NCBI GenBank assembly: GCA_000739515.1
Contig: DF820457.1
Coordinates: 214,065 to 268,889 of the forward strand
Direction: 5' to 3'
DNA: 54,825 nt
From: Candidatus Moduliflexus flocculans
Lineage (GTDB): Bacteria > Moduliflexota > Moduliflexia > Moduliflexales > Moduliflexaceae
This document shows, piece after piece, positions 35,682-43,599 of the stretch; the stretch's first letter is position 1, and each line of letters opens with the position of its first letter. The position numbers and the translations under genes were made by a program. The notes under the pieces are model-generated. The model did not search any database. It saw only the letters and a program-made list of their open reading frames with translations, and was not told the DNA's origin.

Positions 35682-37499
35682 TTAATCCAACTCGAATTCC
35701 TTCTGCCAATCCACATCTTTTTCCAGCGGTTTCTGCTGCGTCTTATCGAGCAGGTAATTCCCCATCACCAAATAATCCATATTCGTCCGCATAAAGCACA
35801 AATAGGCGTCTTTCGGCGAACAGATAATCGGCTCGCCACGCACGTTAAACGATGTGTTGATAATCACGCCGCAGCCGTATTTTTCGTTGAACCTGGTTAT
35901 CATGGCGTGATACAGCGGGTTCGTCTCTTTATGCACGGTTTGAATGCGGGCCGAATAATCCACGTGTGTAATCGCGGGAATTGTTGACCGGACAATATTC
36001 AGCTTTTCAAGGCCGAACAATTTCTCCTGCTCCGGCGTCATCGGCTTCTGCAACTCTTTTTTCACTTGCGCGACTAAAAGCATATACGGGCTGGGACAAT
36101 CTATGTCGAAATAGTTGCTGACTTCTTCCATCAAGACCGAGGGCGCGAAGGGGCGAAAGCTTTCGCGGAATTTGATTTTCAAATTCATCACTTCCTGCAT
36201 TTTCGATGACCGCGCATCGCCGATAATGCTGCGAGCGCCGAGCGCGCGCGGGCCAAATTCCATCCGGCCTTCAAACCAGCCGACCACGTGTTCCTGCGCG
36301 AGAATATCCGCAATCGTTTCCGGCATTGTTTCGGGTTGAAGTTTCGTGTAGGCGTAACCGTGCCGGTCGAGATACGCCTGAATTTCGTCGTCCGAAAATT
36401 CCGGCCCAAGGTACGAGCCTTTCTGGAAATCGTTGACGTTATCGGCGTAACGCGGCTTGTCGAGATAGCGATGCCAGACCATCAGCGCCGCGCCGAGCGC
36501 GCCGCCCGCGTCGCCTGCCGCAGGCTGAATCCAGAGATTTTCGAACGGCCCTTCCCGCAGAATCCGTCCGTTGCCGACGCAGTTCAACGCCACGCCGCCC
36601 GCTAAGCAGAGGTTTTTCTGGCCGGTTTCCTTGTGAATATGCCGCGCCATGCGGAGCATGACTTCTTCGGTCACATCCTGCACCGACCGCGCCAAATCCA
36701 TCTCCCGCTGCGTCAGTTTCGATTCTGCCTCGCGCGGCGGCCCGCCGAAGAGCATGTCGAATTTCTCGTTCGTCATGGTCAATCCGGCGCAGTAGTCGAA
36801 ATACTCCATATTCATCTTGAATGAGCCGTCTTCCTTTAAATCAATCAGATGCTTGTAAATCAAATCCACGTATTTCGGCTCGCCGTAGGGCGCAAGCCCC
36901 ATGACCTTGTATTCGCCGGAATTGACCTTGAAGCCGGTGTAGTAAGTGAAGGCGGAATAGAGCAAACCAAGTGAATGCGGGAATTTGATTTCCGCGAGCA
37001 AATCGAGCTTGTTGCCGCTGCCAACGCCGTAACTCGATGTCGTCCACTCGCCGACGCCGTCAATCGTCAGAATCGCGGCGTCCTGATAGGGGGACGGGAA
37101 AAAGGCGGAGGCGGCGTGGGATTCGTGATGATCCGGAAACAAAATCTGCCCTTCGAAACCGATTTCATCGGCAATCAGCGAACGAATCCAGAGTTTTTGC
37201 TTCACCCAGAGCGGAATGGCTTTCAGGAACGATTGCAGCCCTTGAGGCACGTAGGCGAGATAGGTTTCAAGGATGCGCTCGAATTTGATGAACGGCTTGT
37301 CGTAAAAGGCCACATAATCAAGCTCTTTGGCTGAAATCTTCCCTTCACGCAAACAATACTCGACCGCATGTTTCGGAAAAGAATGGTCGTGCTTTTTGCG
37401 CGTGAACCGCTCTTCCTGCGCGGCGGCGAGAATCTCGCCGTCTTTCACGAGGCAGGCCGCGCTGTCATGATAAAACGCTGAAATGCCAAGAATATTCAT
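35682..37499 (-). CDS. Carbamoyltransferase (NodU/CmcH family)
   Basis: 605 residues. N-terminal 'MNILGISAFYHDSAACLVKDGEILAAAQEERFTRKKHD' is the family signature; 'DHHESHAASAFFPSPY' holds the metal-binding His residues, and 'TIDGVGEWTT' the nucleotide site. The C-terminal YrdC-like half has 'FGPRALGARSIIGDAR' and 'INTSFNVRGEPIICSP'. The enzyme makes carbamoyl-AMP from carbamoyl phosphate and ATP and transfers carbamoyl to a hydroxyl of a small molecule or sugar. With SxtJ-like protein downstream it forms the widespread carbamoyltransferase-SxtJ pair, often in polysaccharide loci. AAAGGA lies 6 bases before the ATG. Product unknown. Confidence 0.93.
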   Translation of the reverse strand: MNILGISAFYHDSAACLVKDGEILAAAQEERFTRKKHDHSFPKHAVEYCLREGKISAKELDYVAFYDKPFIKFERILETYLAYVPQGLQSFLKAIPLWVKQKLWIRSLIADEIGFEGQILFPDHHESHAASAFFPSPYQDAAILTIDGVGEWTTSSYGVGSGNKLDLLAEIKFPHSLGLLYSAFTYYTGFKVNSGEYKVMGLAPYGEPKYVDLIYKHLIDLKEDGSFKMNMEYFDYCAGLTMTNEKFDMLFGGPPREAESKLTQREMDLARSVQDVTEEVMLRMARHIHKETGQKNLCLAGGVALNCVGNGRILREGPFENLWIQPAAGDAGGALGAALMVWHRYLDKPRYADNVNDFQKGSYLGPEFSDDEIQAYLDRHGYAYTKLQPETMPETIADILAQEHVVGWFEGRMEFGPRALGARSIIGDARSSKMQEVMNLKIKFRESFRPFAPSVLMEEVSNYFDIDCPSPYMLLVAQVKKELQKPMTPEQEKLFGLEKLNIVRSTIPAITHVDYSARIQTVHKETNPLYHAMITRFNEKYGCGVIINTSFNVRGEPIICSPKDAYLCFMRTNMDYLVMGNYLLDKTQQKPLEKDVDWQKEFELD

Positions 37500-37512
37500 G
37501 CGATCCTTTCAG

Positions 37513-37583
37513 AACGACAGGGATAAGTATAAGCAAGGATAATGTGAATATACATATCCTTGCTTATACTTATCCCTGTCGTT
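37513..37583. repeat. 29-bp perfect inverted repeat
   Basis: Arms 37513-37541 and 37555-37583 are perfect reverse complements over 29 bases, with a 13-base loop. It runs from the end of queA to just before the carbamoyltransferase ribosome binding site and so would form a long RNA stem between them. Confidence 0.9.
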
Positions 37584-38615
37584 TCAAAAAATACACATCG
37601 CGTCGCCATAGCTGTAAAAACGATAGCGCTGTGCGATGGCTTCCTGATACGCTTTTCGAATCAAATCCATCCCGCCGAACGCGGAGACAAGCATCAGCAA
37701 TGATGATTTCGGCAGGTGAAAATTGGTGATCAACGCCTGCGTGACCTGAAACCGAAAGCCGGGATAAATAAAAATATCCGCCCAGCCGCTTCCAGCCTGA
37801 ATGCGGCCATATTTAGCATACACCGCTTCAAGCAGGCGCGTGCTGGTCGTGCCGACTGTGATGATGCGGCGGCGCTGCGCCAGCGCCTTGGCGATTTTTT
37901 CTGCCGATTCCGTTGAGATATCATACCATTCGGCATGAATCTGGTGATCTTCAACGCGTTCAACTTTCACCGGTCGAAATGTCCCGATACCGACATGCAA
38001 CGTGACAGGAATCACGTCAATCCCTTTTTGCCGAATTTGCGCTAAGAGCGGCTCGGAGAAATGCAGGCCGGCGGTCGGTGCGGCAACTGCGCCTTCCTGC
38101 GCCGCATACACCGTTTGATAGCGCGAATGATCCGCCGATAAGACGCCGTCATCACGCTTGATATACGGCGGCAGCGGTACGCTCCCCGCTGCGTAAATTT
38201 TTTCTTTCAATTCCGGCTGTGGTTCAAATTCAACCGTACCGCTGCCGTCTTGATTTTTGTGAACAATACGACAACGCAATGTGCCATTGCTGAACACAAT
38301 GGTCATTCCCGGCGCAGTTTTTCCGCCGATAAGGGCTTCCCAGAGCGTTTCGCGCAATTGGCGGAGCAAAAAAATCTCAACCCTGCCGCCGGTGTGCTGT
38401 TTCTGGCCGAGCAATCGCGCCGGAATCACTTTGGTATTATTCAGCACCAACACATCTGATGGCTCAAGCAGGCCGACGATATTTGCAAATGTCGTATGCG
38501 TAATTTCACCCGTCGTGCGGCGAATCACCATCAGCCGCGATTGCTCGCGCGTTTCCGCCGGGTGTTGCGCAATCAGTTCAGGCGGGAGAAGATAATCAAA
38601 ATCGGAGACCAGCAT
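37584..38615 (-). CDS. queA: tRNA preQ1(34) S-adenosylmethionine ribosyltransferase-isomerase
   Basis: 343 residues, normal length. QueA transfers and isomerises the ribosyl part of SAM to preQ1 in the wobble base of tRNA, giving epoxyqueuosine. Recognised by 'FDYLLPPELIAQHPAETREQSRLMVI', 'LNNTKVIPARLLGQK', 'GAVAAPTAGLHFSEPLL', 'LHVGIGTFRPVKVE' and 'TNFHLPKSSLLMLVSAFGG'. Its start overlaps the lepB stop by one base (TAATG), so translation is coupled. The stop abuts a 29-bp palindrome. Confidence 0.97.
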   Translation of the reverse strand: MLVSDFDYLLPPELIAQHPAETREQSRLMVIRRTTGEITHTTFANIVGLLEPSDVLVLNNTKVIPARLLGQKQHTGGRVEIFLLRQLRETLWEALIGGKTAPGMTIVFSNGTLRCRIVHKNQDGSGTVEFEPQPELKEKIYAAGSVPLPPYIKRDDGVLSADHSRYQTVYAAQEGAVAAPTAGLHFSEPLLAQIRQKGIDVIPVTLHVGIGTFRPVKVERVEDHQIHAEWYDISTESAEKIAKALAQRRRIITVGTTSTRLLEAVYAKYGRIQAGSGWADIFIYPGFRFQVTQALITNFHLPKSSLLMLVSAFGGMDLIRKAYQEAIAQRYRFYSYGDAMCIF

Positions 38616-39181
38616 TATTTAACTGTTCCGGCGCGAAATAGCGGCCAAAAACGAAAGGCGATTTTGGCTTCGACATTATCTTCCGGCAAAAATCCCCAGA
38701 CATGGCCGTCGGCGCTGTTGTTGCGATTATCGCCGAGCACGAACAAATGGCCTTGCGGCACAGTCATCGGCGGCATATAGTAATACGGCGTCGAGGCATA
38801 CGGCTCGTTTTGGCGGTTGCCATTCACATAAAGCGCCCCTTCTTTCACTTCCACAACGTCGCCCGCGACGGCTACCACTCGTTTTACAAAACGCGGAACG
38901 TCCGCCTGCGCTTCTTTGGGCGGCTTGAAGACGACGATTTCGCCGACATGCGGTTCTCGGAAATAATAGACAAATTTCCATCCCAACAAACGGTCACCAA
39001 TGCCGATAGTCGGTCGCATCGAGCCTGTCGGCACGTAATACGCGCCAACCACCGTCACGCGCACGGCAAACGCAATCACAATCGAGAGGAGAATTGTTTT
39101 GCCCCAATCGTATAATATGCCTTTATAATCAGTTAAAGAGGATTCCTCTTCTGATATTTGTTCTTGTTCTGTCACATCCAT
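38615..39181 (-). CDS. lepB: Signal peptidase I
   Basis: 188 residues from ATG 39181 (GTG 39199 is an alternative; TGGAAA precedes the ATG). Signal peptidase I cuts signal peptides from exported proteins at the outer face of the membrane. One N-terminal membrane helix ('TILLSIVIAFAVRVTVVGAYY') precedes the catalytic Ser54 in 'PTGSMRPT' and Lys100 in 'RFVKRVVAVAGD'. 'GHLFVLGDNRNNSADGH' is the box E motif. Overlaps queA by one base. Confidence 0.95.
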   Translation of the reverse strand: MDVTEQEQISEEESSLTDYKGILYDWGKTILLSIVIAFAVRVTVVGAYYVPTGSMRPTIGIGDRLLGWKFVYYFREPHVGEIVVFKPPKEAQADVPRFVKRVVAVAGDVVEVKEGALYVNGNRQNEPYASTPYYYMPPMTVPQGHLFVLGDNRNNSADGHVWGFLPEDNVEAKIAFRFWPLFRAGTVK

Positions 39182-39586
39182 AAGTTTTCCATTATTCACA
39201 ATAACACCGGTTCAGAAATAATTGTTTTCCGCGTTTGACAAATAACGAGCCTATTCGACAAACAATTTTCATCACCGCTCCTTTCTTGTCAAGAAGTTTT
39301 CGATGCCTTTACGCCAGAAGAGACCAGCAGTGCTTTTCGCGAGAAAATCCTTGACAACAACGCATTTCTTTCACAATACTCAATGACAACAATTGCGGCT
39401 TCAGGATTGCCAACGTTTGCTTCAGCAGCCCAATTGAGCGGGAGCGCGCAATCTCTCAGGCGGGTTGGCGCTCCGAAGACACCTCTTTCTTAAAGAAGAC
39501 GATGCTTGACGGATAAAATGTTCATCTGGCAGCGCTTAAATGTCAGTTATCCAATTTCGTCTCACTGGTAATGGAGGAAAAACGAG
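39182..39586. other. Intergenic region between divergent lepB and rhomboid genes
   Basis: Holds a possible promoter (39351-39380, +) and an inverted pair GGAGCGC / GCGCTCC (39441-39474) within the presumed leader of the rhomboid gene. No ORF is supported. Confidence 0.5.
39351..39380 (+). promoter_or_regulatory. Possible sigma70 promoter
   Basis: TTGACA (39351-39356), 18-base spacer, AATACT (39375-39380). It would give a leader of about 200 bases before the rhomboid gene. Confidence 0.4.
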
Positions 39587-41998
39587 ATGATTATCATTCT
39601 CCCTCTTGGACACGAAGATCAGGAAGCCCAACGTTATCCGTATATCACGCTCGGCTTCGTGCTATTGAATACCGCGTTATTCATCCTTACGCTGATCGTC
39701 GCGCCCGCCAGCCAGCGAGCGCATTATGAAAAAGAATATGAATTAGTGGAGTTTTATATTCAACATCTCCAATTTGAATTTCCGGAAAACACCTATAACA
39801 AGCTCCTCCCGCAATATCGTCAGGTGATCCAGCACGTCAAAAAATATGGCTTAAAAGAAGTATTGCGCCAAAGCAATATCCCATTTGAAATGCCTGATGA
39901 ACTGCCATCTTCCGTGCCCAAAAGCAAAATGTCTGAGGCGTTAGAAGCGCGGCAGCAAGAGCAAACGCAATTCGAATTTACGAAGCGCATACAAGCGTTC
40001 GAACATGCGTATGCCAATGATTTTTACATCAAATACGGTTATGTTCCTTCGCGGGGCGGCATCTTGACAATTTTTTCTTCTATGTTCCTGCATGGCGGCT
40101 GGTTGCATTTGATCGGAAATATGCTGTTTCTCTGGCTTGCCGGGTGCAATATTGAAGATTTATGGGGACGCATTCTCTATCCCATTTTTTATCTTGTCGG
40201 CGGCGCGTTGGCGACCGTCGCGCATGGCATGATGTTCCCTGAGAGTATGACGCCGTTAATCGGCGCGTCCGGCGCAATTGCGGCAGTAATGGGCGCGTTT
40301 ATGATTCGCAAATACGCGACGAAAATTTATTTTGTGTATTTCATTTGGGTGGTCGGGATTCTTCGCGGGAAATTCAGCGCGCCCGCTTTTATTATGCTGC
40401 CGCTCTGGTTGATGCAGCAACTCTGGGGCGTGATATTCAACAGCGGCGGCGGAGGCGGAGTCGCATTCTGGGCGCATATCGGCGGGTTTGCATTCGGCGC
40501 ATTGGTGGCGTTATTGATTAAAGTCACCGGATTCGAGACGAACGTGATTGCTCCGGCGCTGGATCGCAAAACCTCAATTGTTGAGCCGCATCTCGCAGCA
40601 GGCATTCAGAAACTGCGTGACGAAAATGATGCTCCGGGAGCGGTGGAGGAGTTGCGCCAGGCGATTCAGGCCGAACCGGAAAATCCGATTGCGCATAGCG
40701 AATTAGCTCGCGCCTATTTTGCCGTTGGAAAAAAGGATATGGCGCAACGCGAATTCAAGCGAGGCATTTTCCTGTATATGAAGCAAGGGGATATGGAAAA
40801 CGCGATTGACCAGTATATCGAATTGCATGAAGAAATGCCGGAGATGATGCTGGACGTGCCGCAGCAGAAAAAACTGGCGGCTGCGCTTGAAGAACGGGCG
40901 CTGTGTCAGTCGAAGCAATACACCGAGCCTCATATCATTGATGAGCAGGAACAGCGTTATTTTGCGTATGCTGCCACTGCGCATAAACAGATTGCCGGAT
41001 TCCACCAGCGCAAAAACGGCAATTTCGAGCATCCCGACGCAATCGCCGCGTTGACGAAATACGCCGAAATTCAGATTGAACGGTTGAAAAATCCACAGGA
41101 GGCGGGAAAAGCTTATAGCGCGCTGTTACAGAATCCGAACCTGACGCCGGAAAACAAAGCCGCGCTGACGCAGCAGATTCAACGCGCCAAAGAGATGATG
41201 CAGGCGTTTGCTCGCGAGAAAGCGGCGGCGCAAGCCGCAGAAGCCGCCTCGCCTCAACGCGCAGCGCTGCAACGACAGACGAATGCAACCGCGCAGCGCA
41301 ACGCGCTGATCGCAAAAATTCCAATGGCGAAGCGCATCAAACTTGTCCAGAACCTTGATATGCCGGCGAAATATCAGGTGCCGTCCATTGCGCCGCTGGA
41401 AGCCAACAAAGTCGCGCGCCTCGATGACGGCCTCGATTTCAAGCGCCCCGGCGAGCCGCCCATGCGCTTCGATGAAATTTTTGCCATTCTTGTGTTTCAA
41501 CTGCCGGATGAAAAGCCAACGATTGACTCAGGCAACCGACGGCGCAAAAAGGGCGCAGATGTGCCCACAGCCTTTACCTCGAAGCAGGAAGTGATTTTCG
41601 CCGATATGTTTTTAGGCGGCCAATCGCGCCCGTATCGCGTCGCGAGCAACCACATCTCATACCCTGATTTTTTCACGAATCTTCAGGCGAATTCGTATGC
41701 GAATTTCCGGCAGTTTATCCTCTATCTGCTTTCGAACATCGCCTCGGTCTATGTGGATCAATATACGATTGACTTCTTGAAAAATGGCAAGACCATGCGG
41801 TTTTTGAGTATTAATGACCTGGAATTGCATGAAAAGCGGATATGGAAACAGCTTCGCGGCGCGGCGCGGGCGATGTGCGAGCAGTGCGCGGCGGTATACT
41901 GGATTGACAGCGCGAAAGTCCCGGCGGGCGGTGGGACGGTGAAATGCGCGGCGTGCGGGCATCCGGTGGAAATCCGAAAACCGGAAGAAAGAGATTGA
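39587..41998 (+). CDS. Rhomboid protease fused to TPR and zinc-ribbon domains
   Basis: 803 residues. Residues 1-335 contain a rhomboid intramembrane serine protease with about six to seven helices: 'GGWLHLIGNMLFLWLAG', catalytic Ser228 in 'IGASGAIAAVMGAF' and His297 in 'FWAHIGGFAFG'. Residues ~345-480 hold TPR-like repeats ('APGAVEELRQAIQAEPENPIAHSELARAYFAVGK'). A middle region is Ala/Gln-rich, and residues ~600-740 are of unknown fold. The C-terminus ('CEQC...KCAACGHPVEI') is a four-Cys zinc ribbon of the MJ0042 type. GGAGG lies 10 bases upstream. The cytosolic extensions could present or sense substrates; this is inference. Confidence 0.9.
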   Translation: MIIILPLGHEDQEAQRYPYITLGFVLLNTALFILTLIVAPASQRAHYEKEYELVEFYIQHLQFEFPENTYNKLLPQYRQVIQHVKKYGLKEVLRQSNIPFEMPDELPSSVPKSKMSEALEARQQEQTQFEFTKRIQAFEHAYANDFYIKYGYVPSRGGILTIFSSMFLHGGWLHLIGNMLFLWLAGCNIEDLWGRILYPIFYLVGGALATVAHGMMFPESMTPLIGASGAIAAVMGAFMIRKYATKIYFVYFIWVVGILRGKFSAPAFIMLPLWLMQQLWGVIFNSGGGGGVAFWAHIGGFAFGALVALLIKVTGFETNVIAPALDRKTSIVEPHLAAGIQKLRDENDAPGAVEELRQAIQAEPENPIAHSELARAYFAVGKKDMAQREFKRGIFLYMKQGDMENAIDQYIELHEEMPEMMLDVPQQKKLAAALEERALCQSKQYTEPHIIDEQEQRYFAYAATAHKQIAGFHQRKNGNFEHPDAIAALTKYAEIQIERLKNPQEAGKAYSALLQNPNLTPENKAALTQQIQRAKEMMQAFAREKAAAQAAEAASPQRAALQRQTNATAQRNALIAKIPMAKRIKLVQNLDMPAKYQVPSIAPLEANKVARLDDGLDFKRPGEPPMRFDEIFAILVFQLPDEKPTIDSGNRRRKKGADVPTAFTSKQEVIFADMFLGGQSRPYRVASNHISYPDFFTNLQANSYANFRQFILYLLSNIASVYVDQYTIDFLKNGKTMRFLSINDLELHEKRIWKQLRGAARAMCEQCAAVYWIDSAKVPAGGGTVKCAACGHPVEIRKPEERD

Positions 41999-42095
41999 AT
42001 AGATCGGTAAAACGACAAGGATGCGTGTAAGAAAAGATAGCACACCTTCGCGATATTTCGTGTAGGTGATATGCTTCCGCGTTGCAACCGCTATG

Positions 42096-42286
42096 TGTAA
42101 TGACACAGAACGTTATGGCGAGGAAATATAGCCATCCTTCATCAGTTGGCACACTTCGACACGCTCAGCGTGCGCCGTTCCCTGTGCGTGTCGAAGGGAA
42201 CACAGCCACACCTGATTGAGGATGGCTATAGCTGTCAGGCTCCTTGAAGGTGTCTGACAGCTTATCCATAACCTTGTGTGTTATAG
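42096..42286. mobile_element. MITE with IS481-like ends, second copy (interrupted)
   Basis: The first 31 bases equal the left part of the MITE at 26215, and 42231-42286 correspond to its right part (CTGTCAGGCTCCTTGAAGG... CCTTGTGTGTTATA) with scattered differences. A 100-bp unit interrupts it after GGAAATA. The right end is approximate and no target duplication is clear. Confidence 0.75.
42129..42228. mobile_element. 100-bp MITE inserted at a TA dinucleotide
   Basis: Ends TAGCCATCCTTCATCAG and (inverted) CTGATTGAGGATGGCTA are near-perfect inverted repeats. It sits inside the MITE 42096-42286. The uninterrupted copy at 26215 reads GGAAATAGCTGTC; here TA is present on both sides of the insert. 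TA duplication is the rule for IS630/Tc1-mariner-type elements, so a non-autonomous relative of those is likely. A related left end recurs at 48827. Confidence 0.8.
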
Positions 42287-42322
42287 ACGCGAGCATTGAA
42301 AATGAATATTGCGTCACTCGCA

Positions 42323-42353
42323 GACCTCACAGGTTTTAAAAACCTGTGAGGTC
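42323..42353. repeat. CTCACAGGTTTT palindrome, copy 1
   Basis: GACCTCACAGGTTTT (42323-42337) pairs with AAAACCTGTGAGGTC (42339-42353), 15 bp perfect. Other copies: 46217-46247, 52016-52048 and diverged 5060-5089. Confidence 0.85.
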
Positions 42354-42391
42354 TTATTAAAAACCAATGCTCGCATCTATAATACAAATAG

Positions 42392-42782
42392 TTTTTAGAA
42401 CAAGCGCTCATAAAATTAGCCTATCGCGAGCGTTCCAGACTCCTCGCATTAAAAGCTCGATTAGAAAGGCAGGCTCAGGAATTTGAGCGACAATGCGCCC
42501 TTTCGTCAGCAGAGTTTTATCTGCGTTATGAAAAGGGAACAATCGGCGATCTTGCCGATTTTATGGAATGGGCTGCGACAATAGAGATGCTGAACAGATT
42601 AACCTATCGGTTGACACTGCTCTCCCAAATTTTGCCGTCATGAATTCCGTAATCGAACTGCGCCTCACCATCTGCATTATGCCGATATGAGCGTCGAAGG
42701 CATCTCGCCCCCCACATTTTTCGAGATGTTCGATACAATTGAACACCTACGCAGTTCTTCTGACCATTCACAGGTTAATTAA
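42392..42782 (+). pseudogene. Remnant of a two-gene toxin-antitoxin-like module
   Basis: From 42392 to 42643 an open frame without a start codon encodes 'ARLERQAQEFERQCALSSAEFYLRYEKGTIGDLADFMEWAATIEML', a pattern I associate with small antitoxin-like proteins ('SSxEFYxRYExGxxGDxxDFxEW'). Its TGA overlaps an ATG (ATGA, 42640), which begins 'MNSVIELRL' and stops after 17 codons. In another frame 42666-42782 reads 'HHLHYADMSVEGISPPTFFEMFDTIEHL', like the end of a DUF6516-type partner. So the first gene has lost its 5' end and the second its middle. Family names are from memory. Confidence 0.6.
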
Positions 42783-42824
42783 AAAGACGCTTCGCTGAAA
42801 ATGTTAAATTTTTCTATATTTTTC

Positions 42825-42853
42825 TTGACAAGACTGCAACCGGTTGCAATATT
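42825..42853 (+). promoter_or_regulatory. Promoter with LacI-type operator in the spacer
   Basis: TTGACA (42825-42830), 17-base spacer, AATATT (42848-42853). The palindrome GCAACCGGTTGC (42836-42847) fills the spacer exactly, so a bound LacI-family protein would exclude RNA polymerase. Drives the ParB-like gene. Confidence 0.8.
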
Positions 42854-42916
42854 GTGATCATACTTACTATGAATTCCTACAAACGCAGCCAGCGATGGCT
42901 GCAAAAATTTACGTGA

Positions 42917-42938
42917 ACGCCGCAACCGGTTGCGGCGT
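42917..42938. promoter_or_regulatory. LacI-type operator inside a 22-bp palindrome
   Basis: ACGCCGCAACCGGTTGCGGCGT is a perfect palindrome centred on GCAACCGGTTGC (42922-42933) and followed by TTTTAAAAA. It lies downstream of the promoter at 42825, in the leader. It may act as a second operator and, in RNA, as a terminator-like hairpin. Confidence 0.8.
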
Positions 42939-42955
42939 TTTAAAAATATGAAGAT

Positions 42956-42967
42956 GCAACCGGTTGC
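42956..42967. promoter_or_regulatory. LacI-type operator, third copy
   Basis: GCAACCGGTTGC, 24 bases before the ParB-like start codon. Centre-to-centre distances from the first copy are 86 and 120 bases, suitable for looping by a tetrameric repressor. Confidence 0.8.
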
Positions 42968-42991
42968 GAAAAATCAGGACGGAGAAAGAAT

Positions 42992-43570
42992 ATGTTTACA
43001 TCGGTTATGGATGCACAAGGAAACGGAGTTCGGGAACTTTTTCTGTTTGATATGGCGCGGCAAAAATTCGACGCTGTGCATACGATGAGTTGGTTATGCC
43101 GCCTCTGGTCGTTGATTACGTTTCGGTCGGCGAATATTCTTGAATTAAAATGCGCAGAAATGGCAGAACCGATTACAAACCGCCGCTATGAAGGGCTTCG
43201 CACCGTGCGGATCGCTGACATTCGCGGCAGCGAAAACCGCTCGCGGGATTTTGATATTCATTTTCATCCGATTTCTCGCCGCAGCCGAGAACGCTGGATG
43301 GGAATCGCGACCGCTGTGCTTCAGGACAAAGGTCTTCCTCCGGTCGAATTAATTAAGTTGAACGACACCTACTTCGTGCGAGACGGGCATCATCGGATTT
43401 CAGTGGCAAAAGCCTTTGGGCAGGAGGAAATCGAGGCAATTGTCACCTCCTGGGAAAGCGAGCCTGTGAAGACTGTCATGACGTCAAAGAAAAAACAATC
43501 ATTCTTTTCATTATTTTCCTTGACGAAAAATACCTGTTCGCCATATTGTGCAAGCGGTTGCAATTCATAG
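42992..43570 (+). CDS. ParB/Srx-like nuclease-fold protein
   Basis: 192 residues. The second half has a ParB/sulfiredoxin-like core: 'PPVELIKLNDTYFVRDGHHRISVAKAFGQEEIEAIV', with 'DGHHR' as the conserved nucleotide-binding turn (compare 'DGxHR' and GxRR in ParB/Srx proteins, which are CTP- or ATP-dependent). The N-terminal ~90 residues are basic and of no recognised fold. GGAGAAAG precedes the ATG. Three LacI-type operators sit upstream, so it is the first gene of the sugar regulon. The last ~20 codons coincide with the promoter and operator of the next gene. Function unknown; not a chromosome-partition ParB by size or context. Confidence 0.75.
   Translation: MFTSVMDAQGNGVRELFLFDMARQKFDAVHTMSWLCRLWSLITFRSANILELKCAEMAEPITNRRYEGLRTVRIADIRGSENRSRDFDIHFHPISRRSRERWMGIATAVLQDKGLPPVELIKLNDTYFVRDGHHRISVAKAFGQEEIEAIVTSWESEPVKTVMTSKKKQSFFSLFSLTKNTCSPYCASGCNS
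43520..43561 (+). promoter_or_regulatory. lacI-type promoter and near-operator inside the preceding gene
   Basis: TTGACG (43520-43525), then TATTGT (43544-43549) at 18 bases (ATATTG at 17), followed by GCAAGCGGTTGC (43550-43561), one base off the operator consensus. All lie in the 3' end of the ParB-like gene. Predicted to let the regulator repress itself. Confidence 0.6.
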
Positions 43571-43599
43571 ACAGCGAATTTTCAGGGGGATGAACACGC

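Larger units (their letters stand above)
41999..42391. other. Repeat-dense intergenic region
   Basis: Apart from the elements listed separately, 42011-42033 is a single arm of the AACGACAAGGATGCGTGTAA palindrome seen complete at 51358-51426. No gene is supported. Confidence 0.6.

Noticed and set aside
42992..43570. Chromosome-partitioning ParB
   Set aside because: Too short, no helix-turn-helix, no parA neighbour and no parS-like sites; only the Srx/ParB-like core is shared.
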